From: Psychroflexus montanilacus
GTDB lineage: Bacteria > Bacteroidota > Bacteroidia > Flavobacteriales > Flavobacteriaceae
DNA length: 64,000 bases
Direction of reading: 5' to 3'
Assembly: GCF_020164535.1 (NCBI RefSeq)
Contig: NZ_JAIQZC010000001.1
Coordinates: forward strand, 248,001-312,000
Shown: one piece after another, positions 34,183 to 42,654 of the stretch
How positions within the stretch are numbered: the first letter of the stretch is position 1
Layout of the letters: every line of letters begins with the position of its first letter
Notes under the pieces: generated by a model
The model's database searches: none
What the model was told of the DNA's origin: nothing
The model's input: only the letters and a program-made list of their open reading frames with translations
Program-made: the position numbers and the translations under genes

Positions 34183-35520
34183 ATGAATTCTCTTGATGCC
34201 ATTTCCCCAATTGATGGGCGCTATTCTTCCAAAACACAGTCTCTAAGTCAATATTTCAGCGAACACGCTTTGATCAAATACCGAGTACGTGTAGAAATAG
34301 AATATTTTATTGCTTTGTGTGAGTTACCGCTTCCTCAGCTTAAGGAGGTAGATAGTGCATTGTACCCAAGCCTAAGATCAATTTATTTGGACTTTAGTCT
34401 TAAAGATGCCAAACACATCAAATCGATTGAAAAGGTGACCAATCACGATGTAAAAGCTGTAGAGTATTTCATCAAAGAGCGAATGGATGATTTAAATTTG
34501 AAAACATCCAAGGAGTTTATTCATTTTGGACTGACTTCACAAGATATCAACAACACAGCAGTACCATTAAGCTTATTAGAAGCTATTCATGAGATTTATA
34601 TTCCTGAATTGGAAAAAGTAATCAATGGTATAAAAGCTAAAGCTGAAGAGTGGGCTGAAGTTCCTATGCTAGCCAGAACTCACGGTCAGCCGGCCTCGCC
34701 TACCCGTTTAGGAAAAGAATTTGAGGTTTTTGTTGTGAGACTACAGGAACAATTAAGTCAACTTTTAAAAGTTCCATCATCAGCTAAATTTGGTGGAGCC
34801 ACAGGTAATTTCAATGCTCATAAAGTAGCGTATCCAGACATCGACTGGAAAGCCTTTGGAAAAGAGTTTGTAGAAACACGATTGAAGCTAAAGCACTCCT
34901 TCCCTACAACTCAAATAGAACATTATGATAATATGGCTTCAAGTTTTGATGCTATGAAGCGTATTAATACCATTTTATTGGATTTTGATAAAGACATCTG
35001 GAGCTACGTTTCCATGGATTATTTCAAACAAAAAATCAAAAAAGGAGAAGTAGGTTCTTCTGCAATGCCACACAAAGTAAATCCTATTGATTTTGAAAAT
35101 TCTGAAGGAAACCTAGGCATTGCCAATGCTTTGCTGGAGCACCTTTCAGCAAAATTACCAATAAGTCGTCTACAACGAGATTTAACGGATAGCACTGTCT
35201 TGAGAAACATCGGCGTTCCTTTGGGTCACATGTTAATTGCTTTACAGTCCACAGCAAAAGGACTGGATAAACTTGTCTTAAATGTGGATAAGATTGAGAA
35301 AGATCTTAATGATAACTGGGCTGTAGTTGCAGAGGCGATCCAAACAATTCTAAGACGTGAAAATTTTGAAAATCCTTATGAAGCTTTGAAGGGGTTAACG
35401 CGAACCAATTCAAAGATAAATGAAGAAAGTATTTCTACATTTATAGATTCTTTAGAAGTTTCTGAAACCGTTAAAGCTGAACTAAGGGCAATTACGCCAT
35501 CCAACTATACAGGAATTTAA
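34183..35520 (+). CDS. purB: Adenylosuccinate lyase
   Basis: This 445-residue enzyme catalyses two steps of purine biosynthesis: SAICAR to AICAR plus fumarate, and adenylosuccinate to AMP plus fumarate. Landmarks are the N-terminal 'ISPIDGRYSSKTQSL', 'TSQDINNTAVPL' in the substrate pocket, 'LARTHGQPASPTRLGKE' with the catalytic His, and the fumarase/aspartase signature 'GSSAMPHKVNPIDFENSEGN'. Length is normal. menA follows after 4 bases and may be co-transcribed, although the pathways are unrelated. Confidence 0.97.
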   Translation: MNSLDAISPIDGRYSSKTQSLSQYFSEHALIKYRVRVEIEYFIALCELPLPQLKEVDSALYPSLRSIYLDFSLKDAKHIKSIEKVTNHDVKAVEYFIKERMDDLNLKTSKEFIHFGLTSQDINNTAVPLSLLEAIHEIYIPELEKVINGIKAKAEEWAEVPMLARTHGQPASPTRLGKEFEVFVVRLQEQLSQLLKVPSSAKFGGATGNFNAHKVAYPDIDWKAFGKEFVETRLKLKHSFPTTQIEHYDNMASSFDAMKRINTILLDFDKDIWSYVSMDYFKQKIKKGEVGSSAMPHKVNPIDFENSEGNLGIANALLEHLSAKLPISRLQRDLTDSTVLRNIGVPLGHMLIALQSTAKGLDKLVLNVDKIEKDLNDNWAVVAEAIQTILRRENFENPYEALKGLTRTNSKINEESISTFIDSLEVSETVKAELRAITPSNYTGI

Positions 35521-35524
35521 GACT

Positions 35525-36439
35525 ATGAGTAAAACCGCAGCCTGGATTTCTGCAGCGCGATTACGCACTTTACCCCTTTCCTTATCTGGAATACTTGTAG
35601 GATCTGCACTAGCATTTCCTTCCGGTGACTTTAATGCTGAAATATTTTGGCTGGCCATGGCGACAACTTTGGGTTTACAAATTCTTTCCAATTTTGCCAA
35701 TGACTATGGTGACGGTGTAAAAGGAACAGATAATGATGAACGGATTGGTCCAATGAGGGCTCTACAAAGTGGTGTCATATCCGATAAAGAGATGAAGAAA
35801 GGTATAATTCTCACCTCACTTATTACAGCTTTGCTTGCCCTGGCTCTTATTTACATCAGTTTCAGAAAGGATAATTTTATTCTGAGTTTGGTCTTCATCG
35901 TGCTGGGCGCTTCAGCCATCGCAGCGGCTATCAAGTACACCGTTGGAAATTCTGCCTATGGCTACAGAGGTCTTGGAGATTTGTTTGTGTTCATCTTCTT
36001 TGGATTAGTAAGCGTAATTGGCGTTAATTTCCTGATGACCAAAACGATTGACTTTTGGTTACTTCTTCCAGCTATAAGTATTGGATTACTGAGCAGCGCT
36101 GTTCTCAACTTAAATAATATGAGAGACGAAAACAGCGACAGAAACTCAAATAAAAAAACGCTGGTAGTCATCTTCGGAAAGCGATTTGCAAAAGTTTATC
36201 ATTCCAGTCTTATCTTGATATCATTTTTGAGTTTACTCATTTTTAGTATAAGTTACCTGGCAGATGAATCTGGTTTTATTTTTTTACCATTTTTAGCTTT
36301 TGTGCCTTTAGCCATTCACTTAAAGAAGATTACACAATATAAAGATCCGGGAGTATTGGACCCTGAACTTAAGAAAGTAGCTTTAAGTACGTTTGCCCTT
36401 TCACTATCGTTCTTTATTGTTCTATTATTCAGCAATTGA
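35525..36439 (+). CDS. menA: 1,4-dihydroxy-2-naphthoate polyprenyltransferase
   Basis: This 304-residue UbiA-type membrane enzyme joins a polyprenyl chain to DHNA in menaquinone synthesis. It has eight or nine hydrophobic segments. The first aspartate-rich motif is 'NFANDYGDGVKGTDNDERIGP' and the second is 'NNMRDENSDRNSNKKTL', together binding the Mg-diphosphate. The N-terminal 'WISAARLRTLPLSLSGILVGSALA' is typical of MenA. Menaquinone is the usual respiratory quinone of Bacteroidota. It starts 4 bases after purB. Confidence 0.95.
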   Translation: MSKTAAWISAARLRTLPLSLSGILVGSALAFPSGDFNAEIFWLAMATTLGLQILSNFANDYGDGVKGTDNDERIGPMRALQSGVISDKEMKKGIILTSLITALLALALIYISFRKDNFILSLVFIVLGASAIAAAIKYTVGNSAYGYRGLGDLFVFIFFGLVSVIGVNFLMTKTIDFWLLLPAISIGLLSSAVLNLNNMRDENSDRNSNKKTLVVIFGKRFAKVYHSSLILISFLSLLIFSISYLADESGFIFLPFLAFVPLAIHLKKITQYKDPGVLDPELKKVALSTFALSLSFFIVLLFSN

Positions 36440-36451
36440 AAAATAGAATAA

Positions 36452-36481
36452 TTTGAAACTTGACTTTGAAACATAAATTTG
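36452..36481 (+). promoter_or_regulatory. SDR gene promoter (TTTG-N18-TAAATTTG)
   Basis: TTTG at 36452-36455 and TAAATTTG at 36474-36481 match the Bacteroidota consensus at correct spacing, the best two-part match in the window. It places transcription near 36487 and shows that the TTG at 36486 is not a usable start; the ATG at 36504 is. Confidence 0.65.
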
Positions 36482-36503
36482 TAAATTGAGAAAAAAACAT
36501 CTG

Positions 36504-37385
36504 ATGGATTTTAAAAAGAAAATGTTACGTGATGACGCCTTGGAAGGCAAAACTATAATAGTGACTGGTGGCGGAAGTGGCCTTGGAAAATCTATGACAA
36601 AATACTTTCTTGAACTTGGTGCTCATGTGGTCATCACGAGTAGAAATCTTGAAAAATTAAAGACAACTGCATCTGAACTAGAACAGGAAACCAAAGGCAA
36701 ATGCTTGCCGGTACAGTGTGATGTCCGGCATTATGAAGAAGTAGAAACGATGATTGAAAAAGCGCATGATGCATTTGGTGAAGTAGATATTTTACTTAAT
36801 AATGCAGCTGGAAACTTCATTTCTCCAACTGAAAGACTTTCAGCAAATGCCTTTGACACAATTATTGATATTGTTTTAAAAGGTTCCAAAAACTGCACTT
36901 TAGCTTTAGGGAAATATTGGATCGATAAAAAACAAACAAACAAAACCGTGTTGAACATTGTGACCACATATGCCTGGACTGGGTCTGCCTATGTTGTACC
37001 TAGCGCAACTGCCAAGGCAGGTGTTCTAGCCATGACAAGGTCACTGGCTGTAGAATGGGCAAAATATGGGATCCGATTTAATGCCATTGCTCCAGGACCG
37101 TTTCCAACCAAGGGAGCTTGGGATAGATTATTGCCTGGAGAACTTAAAGAAAAATTTGATTTAGCTAAAAAAGTACCCTTAAAGCGTGTAGGTGATCATC
37201 AGGAACTAGCTAATCTGGCGGCCTATTTGGTTTCAGATTTTGCGCATTACCTCAATGGAGAAGTGATCACTATAGATGGTGGTGAGTGGCTGCAAGGTGC
37301 CGGGCAATTCAATTTGCTTGAGATGGTAACACCGGAGATGTGGGATCAGCTGGAACAAATGATTCGCGCCCAAAAGAAGGGTTAG
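36504..37385 (+). CDS. SDR oxidoreductase, 2,4-dienoyl-CoA reductase-like
   Basis: This is a 293-residue protein started at ATG 36504; a TTG six codons upstream lies in the promoter. The Rossmann motif TGGGSGLG (21-28) and 'LNNAAGNF' are present. The usual YxxxK is replaced by Tyr156, Ser167 and Lys171 with Tyr-to-Lys distance 15 and Ser 4 before Lys. This is the arrangement of human mitochondrial dienoyl-CoA reductase (Tyr199, Ser210, Lys214). It therefore probably reduces 2,4-dienoyl-CoA in beta-oxidation of unsaturated fatty acids. No other beta-oxidation gene is nearby. Confidence 0.85.
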   Translation: MDFKKKMLRDDALEGKTIIVTGGGSGLGKSMTKYFLELGAHVVITSRNLEKLKTTASELEQETKGKCLPVQCDVRHYEEVETMIEKAHDAFGEVDILLNNAAGNFISPTERLSANAFDTIIDIVLKGSKNCTLALGKYWIDKKQTNKTVLNIVTTYAWTGSAYVVPSATAKAGVLAMTRSLAVEWAKYGIRFNAIAPGPFPTKGAWDRLLPGELKEKFDLAKKVPLKRVGDHQELANLAAYLVSDFAHYLNGEVITIDGGEWLQGAGQFNLLEMVTPEMWDQLEQMIRAQKKG

Positions 37386-37473
37386 ATTCAAATTTTAAAT
37401 TTCATAAATAGATTAGGCATATTTGTATGCCATAAATAATTGTAATTTTACAACTCATAATTCAGATATTTTA

Positions 37474-38238
37474 ATGGGTAAAATAATTTCGATTGCAAAC
37501 CAAAAAGGAGGTGTTGGTAAAACAACAACTGCAGTAAACCTGGCAGCAGCTTTAGGGGTTTTAGAAAAAAAGGTACTTCTTATTGACGCAGATCCACAAG
37601 CCAATGCTACTTCTGGATTGGGTATTGATATCGAATCTGTAGAGATAGGTACATACCAGCTTTTGGAACATACCAAACATGCGGAAGAAGCAATTATGGA
37701 AACCGATTCACCAAATTTGGAATTGATTCCTTCTCACATAGATCTTGTGGCCATAGAGCTCGAGCTGGTAGACATGGAAAGACGTGAGTATATGCTTAAA
37801 GACGCTTTAATGCCTATCAAAGATAAGTTTGATTATATTCTTATTGATTGTGCGCCTTCTCTGGGATTGCTTACGCTAAACGCCTTAACAGCTTCTGATT
37901 CAGTTTTGATTCCAATTCAATGTGAATATTTTGCCCTTGAAGGTCTCGGAAAATTATTAAACACCATTAAAAGTGTTCAAAAGATCCATAATCAGCAATT
38001 AAGTATAGAAGGTTTACTTTTAACCATGTACGATTCTAGGTTACGACTCTCTAATCAGGTTGTTGAAGAAGTGACAAAACACTTCAATGACATGGTTTTT
38101 GAAACAATTATACAACGAAATGTACGTTTAAGCGAAGCTCCAAGTTATGGAGAAAGTATCATTAAATACGATGCAGCTAGTAAAGGAGCCAATAATTATT
38201 TAAGCCTAGCCGAAGAAATTATAAAAAAGTCAAACTAA
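37474..38238 (+). CDS. parA: Chromosome-partitioning ATPase ParA
   Basis: This 254-residue ParA/Soj ATPase has the deviant Walker A KGGVGKTT (11-18) with both lysines. Switch I lies in 'IDADPQANATSGLG' and Walker B in 'YILIDCAPSLGLL'. The start is set at ATG 37474 (MGKIIS), since the 17-codon upstream extension begins at a TTG next to a near-consensus promoter box (CATATTTG, 37418-37425). ParA moves ParB-bound origins. parB follows after 4 bases. No parS 16-mer was seen in the window. Confidence 0.95.
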   Translation: MGKIISIANQKGGVGKTTTAVNLAAALGVLEKKVLLIDADPQANATSGLGIDIESVEIGTYQLLEHTKHAEEAIMETDSPNLELIPSHIDLVAIELELVDMERREYMLKDALMPIKDKFDYILIDCAPSLGLLTLNALTASDSVLIPIQCEYFALEGLGKLLNTIKSVQKIHNQQLSIEGLLLTMYDSRLRLSNQVVEEVTKHFNDMVFETIIQRNVRLSEAPSYGESIIKYDAASKGANNYLSLAEEIIKKSN

Positions 38239-38242
38239 GTTC

Positions 38243-39145
38243 ATGGCCAAAACGACAAAGAAAAAAGCTTTAGGAAGAGGGCTTTCAGCCTTGCTAAATG
38301 ATCCCGAGAATGATATTAAATCTGCAGAAGATAAAAATGCAGACAAAGTAGTAGGTAATATCGTTGAGCTGAGTCTGGAAGCAATAGAGGTCAATCCCTT
38401 TCAGCCCAGAACCAGTTTTAGTGAAGATGCTTTAAAAGAATTAGCTTCTTCTATTAGAGAACTTGGAGTTATACAGCCCATTACTGTAAGAAAACTAGAT
38501 TTTAATAAATACCAGCTGGTTTCTGGAGAACGTCGTTACAGAGCTTCCAAAATGCTTGGACTGGAAACTATTCCATCCTACATAAGAATTGCCAATGATC
38601 AGGAGTCCCTGGAAATGGCTCTTGTTGAAAATATACAACGTCAGGATCTTGATCCTATTGAAGTTGCCCTTTCTTATCAACGTCTCATCGATGAAATTGA
38701 TTTGACTCAGGAAGAAATGAGTGAAAGAATAGGTAAAAACAGATCTACGATTGCCAACTATTTAAGGCTTTTGAAATTGGATCCCATAGTCCAAACGGGC
38801 ATGAGAGACGGTTTTTTGAGCATGGGACACGGAAGAGCGCTCATCAATGTGGACAGTACGGATATTCAACTTGAAGTCTATGAGCGAATTCTTAAAGACA
38901 AGCTTTCTGTAAGAGAAACAGAAGCTTTAGTAAGACGCATTCAGGACGGTTCAAAACAATCTAAAGACAAAAAGACCCCTCAAGTTGATGAGAAAAAACA
39001 AAAAGCTCTGAAGCAAATCTCTTCTTATTTTGGTGCAAAAGTAGAATTGAAAGTCAATAAAAAAGGTAACGGAAAATTGATTGTTCCATTTTCTTCTGAC
39101 GAAGATTTCCAAAGAATCAAAAAATTAATACAAGGTGACTCGTAA
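38243..39145 (+). CDS. parB: Chromosome-partitioning protein ParB
   Basis: This 300-residue protein has the N-terminal 'GLSALLND' ParA-contact region. The ParB/Srx CTPase domain follows with 'EVNPFQPRTSF', 'LGVIQPITVRK' and 'GERRYRASKMLGL', then an HTH domain 'LTQEEMSERIGKNRSTIANYLRLLKL' and a C-terminal dimerisation segment. It binds parS and spreads on DNA as a CTP-dependent clamp. It overlaps the next gene, DUF5683, by 11 bases (GTG at 39135). Confidence 0.95.
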   Translation: MAKTTKKKALGRGLSALLNDPENDIKSAEDKNADKVVGNIVELSLEAIEVNPFQPRTSFSEDALKELASSIRELGVIQPITVRKLDFNKYQLVSGERRYRASKMLGLETIPSYIRIANDQESLEMALVENIQRQDLDPIEVALSYQRLIDEIDLTQEEMSERIGKNRSTIANYLRLLKLDPIVQTGMRDGFLSMGHGRALINVDSTDIQLEVYERILKDKLSVRETEALVRRIQDGSKQSKDKKTPQVDEKKQKALKQISSYFGAKVELKVNKKGNGKLIVPFSSDEDFQRIKKLIQGDS

Positions 39146-39722
39146 TTTCTTCTACTCGCTTGTATTTGCTCTTGGAAGTATTTTTTTGACTTTGGCGCAA
39201 GAACAGGATCAAGATAGCTTAACCATCCAAAGTACAATGACTTCTACCAATGATGCTTTCAAGCTAGATCTTTACGATCCTCTAGCTCCAGCTAGATCCG
39301 CTTTTTACTCTGCTATATTGCCAGGTTTAGGCCAAGCTTACAATGGCAGCTACTGGAAAATTCCTTTAGTATATGCAGGTATTGGAACTAGTCTTTATTT
39401 GGTGATTCAAAATGATACCGAATACAATCGCTACCGCGATGCTTACAAACGTAGATTGGCAGGTTTTACAGATGATGAATTTCAGGATATTCTGGAAAAT
39501 GATGGCCTCATCAATGCCCAGAAACAATTCAGACAAAATAAAGAATTTGCCATATTGGCTACTGTAGCCTTCTATCTATTGAATATAGTGGATGCAAACG
39601 TTGATGCTCACCTAAGACAATTTGATGTGTCTAAAGACCTATCACTTCGACCTAACTTTGAGCCCAACTATTTGAGTGGAAACATAGACTATGGCTTAAC
39701 TTTGAATTTTAAATTAAATTAA
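39135..39722 (+). CDS. DUF5683 domain protein
   Basis: This 195-residue protein starts at GTG 39135, 11 bases inside parB. A signal peptide (1-22, ending LAQ) precedes a DUF5683 domain with 'DPLAPARSAFYSAILPGLGQAYNGSYWKIPLVYAGIGTSLYLV' and one or two hydrophobic segments, plus 'NKEFAILATVAFYLLNIVDANVDAHL' near 145. The family sits between parB and dapB in many Bacteroidota and its role is unknown; an envelope location is inferred. dapB starts immediately after its stop with no gap. Confidence 0.88.
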   Translation: MTRNFFYSLVFALGSIFLTLAQEQDQDSLTIQSTMTSTNDAFKLDLYDPLAPARSAFYSAILPGLGQAYNGSYWKIPLVYAGIGTSLYLVIQNDTEYNRYRDAYKRRLAGFTDDEFQDILENDGLINAQKQFRQNKEFAILATVAFYLLNIVDANVDAHLRQFDVSKDLSLRPNFEPNYLSGNIDYGLTLNFKLN

Positions 39723-40439
39723 ATGAAACTCGCTATACTCGGATATGGTAAAATGGGTAAAACCGTTGAACAAATTGCAAAATCTAGAAACCACGAGATT
39801 GTTTACATCTCGTCGGGCCAGTTGGATCTCAAACAACTTAGACAAGCCGATGTTGCAATAGACTTTAGCATACCTGAAGCTGCTTATACCAATATTTCTG
39901 CTTGTTTAAATAATAATATTGCTATTGTTTCAGGAACTACAGGATGGCTGGATAAATTTGAAGAGGCTGAAGAAATTTGTAAATCCAATTCTGGAAGATT
40001 TTTATACGCCTCCAACTTTAGTGTAGGTGTCAATGTGTTTTTTGAATTGAATTCTTACCTCTCCAAAATGATGTCTGGATTGAAAGAATATGACGTCAAA
40101 CTGAAAGAGGTTCATCATTTGGAAAAGAAAGATGCGCCTAGTGGTACTGCTATAAGCCTGGCAGAACAAATTATAAAAGAAACAAATTATTCCAGCTGGA
40201 ATCATCCACCTAAAAGAGAGGATTCTTCAATTGATATTGAAGCCGAAAGAGAAGAGGGCGTATTTGGATTTCATGATGTCACTTATGATTCTGATATAGA
40301 TACTATTTCAATTTCACATAATGCAAAATCTAGAAAAGGATTCGCTCATGGCGCCGTTGTCGCTGCAGAATGGATACTAAATCAAAGTGAAGGCGTTTAT
40401 TCTATGAAAGACGTACTTCGACTCAATTCACCAACTTAA
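39723..40439 (+). CDS. dapB: 4-hydroxy-tetrahydrodipicolinate reductase
   Basis: This 238-residue enzyme makes tetrahydrodipicolinate for lysine and peptidoglycan. The NAD(P)-binding motif is 'GYGKMGK' (8-14), 'VSGTTGW' follows at about 78, and the substrate motif 'VHHLEKKDAPSGTA' carries the catalytic His and Lys. It is shorter than the E. coli protein (273), as is usual in Bacteroidota. It begins directly after the DUF5683 stop codon in the par-dapB-lepB operon. Confidence 0.96.
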   Translation: MKLAILGYGKMGKTVEQIAKSRNHEIVYISSGQLDLKQLRQADVAIDFSIPEAAYTNISACLNNNIAIVSGTTGWLDKFEEAEEICKSNSGRFLYASNFSVGVNVFFELNSYLSKMMSGLKEYDVKLKEVHHLEKKDAPSGTAISLAEQIIKETNYSSWNHPPKREDSSIDIEAEREEGVFGFHDVTYDSDIDTISISHNAKSRKGFAHGAVVAAEWILNQSEGVYSMKDVLRLNSPT

Positions 40440-40450
40440 TCTGATTACCT

Positions 40451-42019
40451 ATGTCTTTCTCTGATATACTACTTTTCATCATCATTATCCAAGTTATTCA
40501 TTTTTTTGGAACTTGGAAACTTTACCAAAGTGCAGGTAGAAAATGGTGGGAAGCTGCAATTCCAGTGTATAACGCTATTATTTTATTTAAAATTATTAAT
40601 AGACCTTGGTGGTGGGTGTTTTTAATTTTTATTCCAATTGTAAATTTAATTATGTTCCCTGTAATATGGGTTGAAACTGCAAGAAGTTTTGGTAGAAATT
40701 CGACTACAGATACTATTTTAGAATTGGTCACACTTGGTTTGTATACCTATTATATTAATTATTTTACAAAACATGAATACATAGAAAACAGAAGTCTAAA
40801 GGCAAAATCCAAGTCAGGAGATTTTGTGAGTTCCATCCTGTTTGCAGTAGTTGCAGCAACTATTGTACATACCTATATTATGCAGCCTTTCACGATACCA
40901 ACCTCTTCTCTGGAAAAGACGTTGCTGGTTGGTGATTTTCTGTTCGTGAGTAAATTTCACTATGGAGCTAGACTACCGCAAACAGCTGTATCTTTTCCTA
41001 TGGTCCATGATACTATACCAGGCCTAGGGATCAAATCATACACTAAGTCGCCACAGTTGCCTTATATGAGGCTACCAGGTTTTCAAAACGTTCAGCGTAA
41101 TGATATTGTTGTTTTCAACTGGCCAATAGACACAGTAAGAATGTTTAGGGATAAGTCTGGTAGACATTATGACAAGCCCGTAGATAAAAAATCTAATTAC
41201 GTGAAACGTGCTGTTGGTGTTGCAGGAGATTCTTTAGAAATAATAGATGGCAAGATTTACGTCAATAAGTCAGCACTACAACTTCCGGATCGCGCAAAAC
41301 CACAATATTCTTACCTCGTCCAAGGTAAAGGTCAAGGCTTTAATATGCAGAGTCTAATTGAAATTTATGGGATTACCGATGGCCTGCAGTGGGTAGACAG
41401 AGAGCGAAATCTTTATCAAGTCAACGCTATCACCGAAGAAAATTTAGCCAAATTTAAAAATCATCCCAATGTAAAATCTGTACAGCGCATTATCTCTCCT
41501 AAAGGAGAAGCTGAGGCTAAAATCTTTCCGAACAATAATAAAGTTGACTGGAATAAGGACAATATGGGGCCTATTTATATTCCAAAAGCAGGTGCTAAGG
41601 TTAAACTTGATCTTAAAACTTTTTCACTCTACCGTAGAATTATAGAAGTTTATGAGGGCTCCGAAATGGGTATTGAAAATACATTGGAAGTCAAAGGCTC
41701 ACAAGTCTACCTTAATGGAAGTCCAATAGATGAATACACCTTCAAGCAGGACTACTACTGGATGATGGGTGACAATCGCCACAATAGTGAAGATAGTCGA
41801 TATTGGGGATATGTTCCACAAAATCACGTAGTGGGTAAACCCGTTTTTGTCTGGATGAGTTTGGATGGAAATGCTAGAAGTCTTACGGACAAGGTTAGGT
41901 GGGAACGTTTATTTATTACTGTTGGAGGAGAAGGTAAACCCACCTCCTACTTCGTTTATTTCCTCATTGGACTTGTACTCATCATAGGTTATAATTATTT
42001 CATCAAAAAGAAAAAATAA
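40451..42019 (+). CDS. lepB: Signal peptidase I with DUF5684 extension and large insertion
   Basis: This 522-residue protein cleaves signal peptides at the inner membrane. Residues 1-110 form a membrane domain of DUF5684 type ('WWEAAIPVYNAIILFKIINRPWWWVF'). The catalytic domain has Ser153 in 'TIPTSSLEKTLLVGD', Lys252 in 'YVKRAVGVAGD' and box E 'GDNRHNSEDSR' (440-450), so the Ser-Lys dyad is intact. About 160 residues (275-435) separate the Lys and box E, far longer than in E. coli LepB (324 in total). A C-terminal membrane helix ends at about 518. Confidence 0.93.
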   Translation: MSFSDILLFIIIIQVIHFFGTWKLYQSAGRKWWEAAIPVYNAIILFKIINRPWWWVFLIFIPIVNLIMFPVIWVETARSFGRNSTTDTILELVTLGLYTYYINYFTKHEYIENRSLKAKSKSGDFVSSILFAVVAATIVHTYIMQPFTIPTSSLEKTLLVGDFLFVSKFHYGARLPQTAVSFPMVHDTIPGLGIKSYTKSPQLPYMRLPGFQNVQRNDIVVFNWPIDTVRMFRDKSGRHYDKPVDKKSNYVKRAVGVAGDSLEIIDGKIYVNKSALQLPDRAKPQYSYLVQGKGQGFNMQSLIEIYGITDGLQWVDRERNLYQVNAITEENLAKFKNHPNVKSVQRIISPKGEAEAKIFPNNNKVDWNKDNMGPIYIPKAGAKVKLDLKTFSLYRRIIEVYEGSEMGIENTLEVKGSQVYLNGSPIDEYTFKQDYYWMMGDNRHNSEDSRYWGYVPQNHVVGKPVFVWMSLDGNARSLTDKVRWERLFITVGGEGKPTSYFVYFLIGLVLIIGYNYFIKKKK

Positions 42020-42021
42020 AT

Positions 42022-42654
42022 TTGAAACCAGTTCTGACCCACCCCTGTTATTTTGGCCCTATAGATTTGTATGCCGTCATTGCTCAATCTGAAGTAGTGG
42101 TTATGGAAAAGCAGGATAACTATCAAAAACAAACGTACAGAACCCGCCAATATATCTATGGAGCAAATGGAAAATTACTGCTGAATGTTCCTATAAAACA
42201 TAGAGAAAATAAAACCGATAAACATCAAAAATATAAAGATATCCGAATTGAAAATGCCTTTAAGTGGCAGCGTTTACACTGGAAATCTTTGGAGGCGGCT
42301 TACAGGACATCGCCTTTTTTTGAATTTTATGAAGATGAATTTGTTGGCTTATTTGAAAATAAAGCAACATTTTTAATGGATTTCAATTTAAAGTGCATGG
42401 AAATTGTTTTCGAATGTCTTAATCTTAACTTTGACTTTAAATTTACTGAACTGTTTGAGTTGACTCCTGAAGGCTATAATGACCAAAGACAGCTCGTAAA
42501 TTCTAAACGAAGTCCTGGCGCAGAACTTGAAGAATACATTCAAGTTTTTCAAACCAAATTCGGCTATATTTCCAATCTGAGTATCTTAGATTTATTGTTT
42601 AATAAAGGACCTTCTGCTCTTGATTATTTACAATCTCAAAAGCTTACGGATTGA
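42022..42654 (+). CDS. WbqC-like family protein
   Basis: This 210-residue protein starts at TTG 42022, two bases after lepB. The family signature is seen in 'PCYFGPIDLYAVIAQSEVVVMEKQDNYQKQTYRTRQYIYGANGKLLLNVPI' and 'WQRLHWKSLEAAYRTSPFFEFYEDEF'. WbqC proteins occur near O-antigen and surface-polysaccharide genes and may modify glycans, but the reaction is not established. It ends the parA operon. Its 3' end overlaps the convergent EEP gene (42644-42654) by 11 bases. Confidence 0.85.
   Translation: MKPVLTHPCYFGPIDLYAVIAQSEVVVMEKQDNYQKQTYRTRQYIYGANGKLLLNVPIKHRENKTDKHQKYKDIRIENAFKWQRLHWKSLEAAYRTSPFFEFYEDEFVGLFENKATFLMDFNLKCMEIVFECLNLNFDFKFTELFELTPEGYNDQRQLVNSKRSPGAELEEYIQVFQTKFGYISNLSILDLLFNKGPSALDYLQSQKLTD

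Noticed and set aside
37423-37473. A 17-codon N-terminal extension of parA from a TTG
   Set aside because: It lies on a promoter-like sequence and the family starts at the ATG at 37474.
37300-39300. A parS site near parAB
   Set aside because: I looked for the TGTTTCACGTGAAACA-type 16-mer by eye and found none here or elsewhere in the window; CACGTG at about 27990 lacks the flanks.
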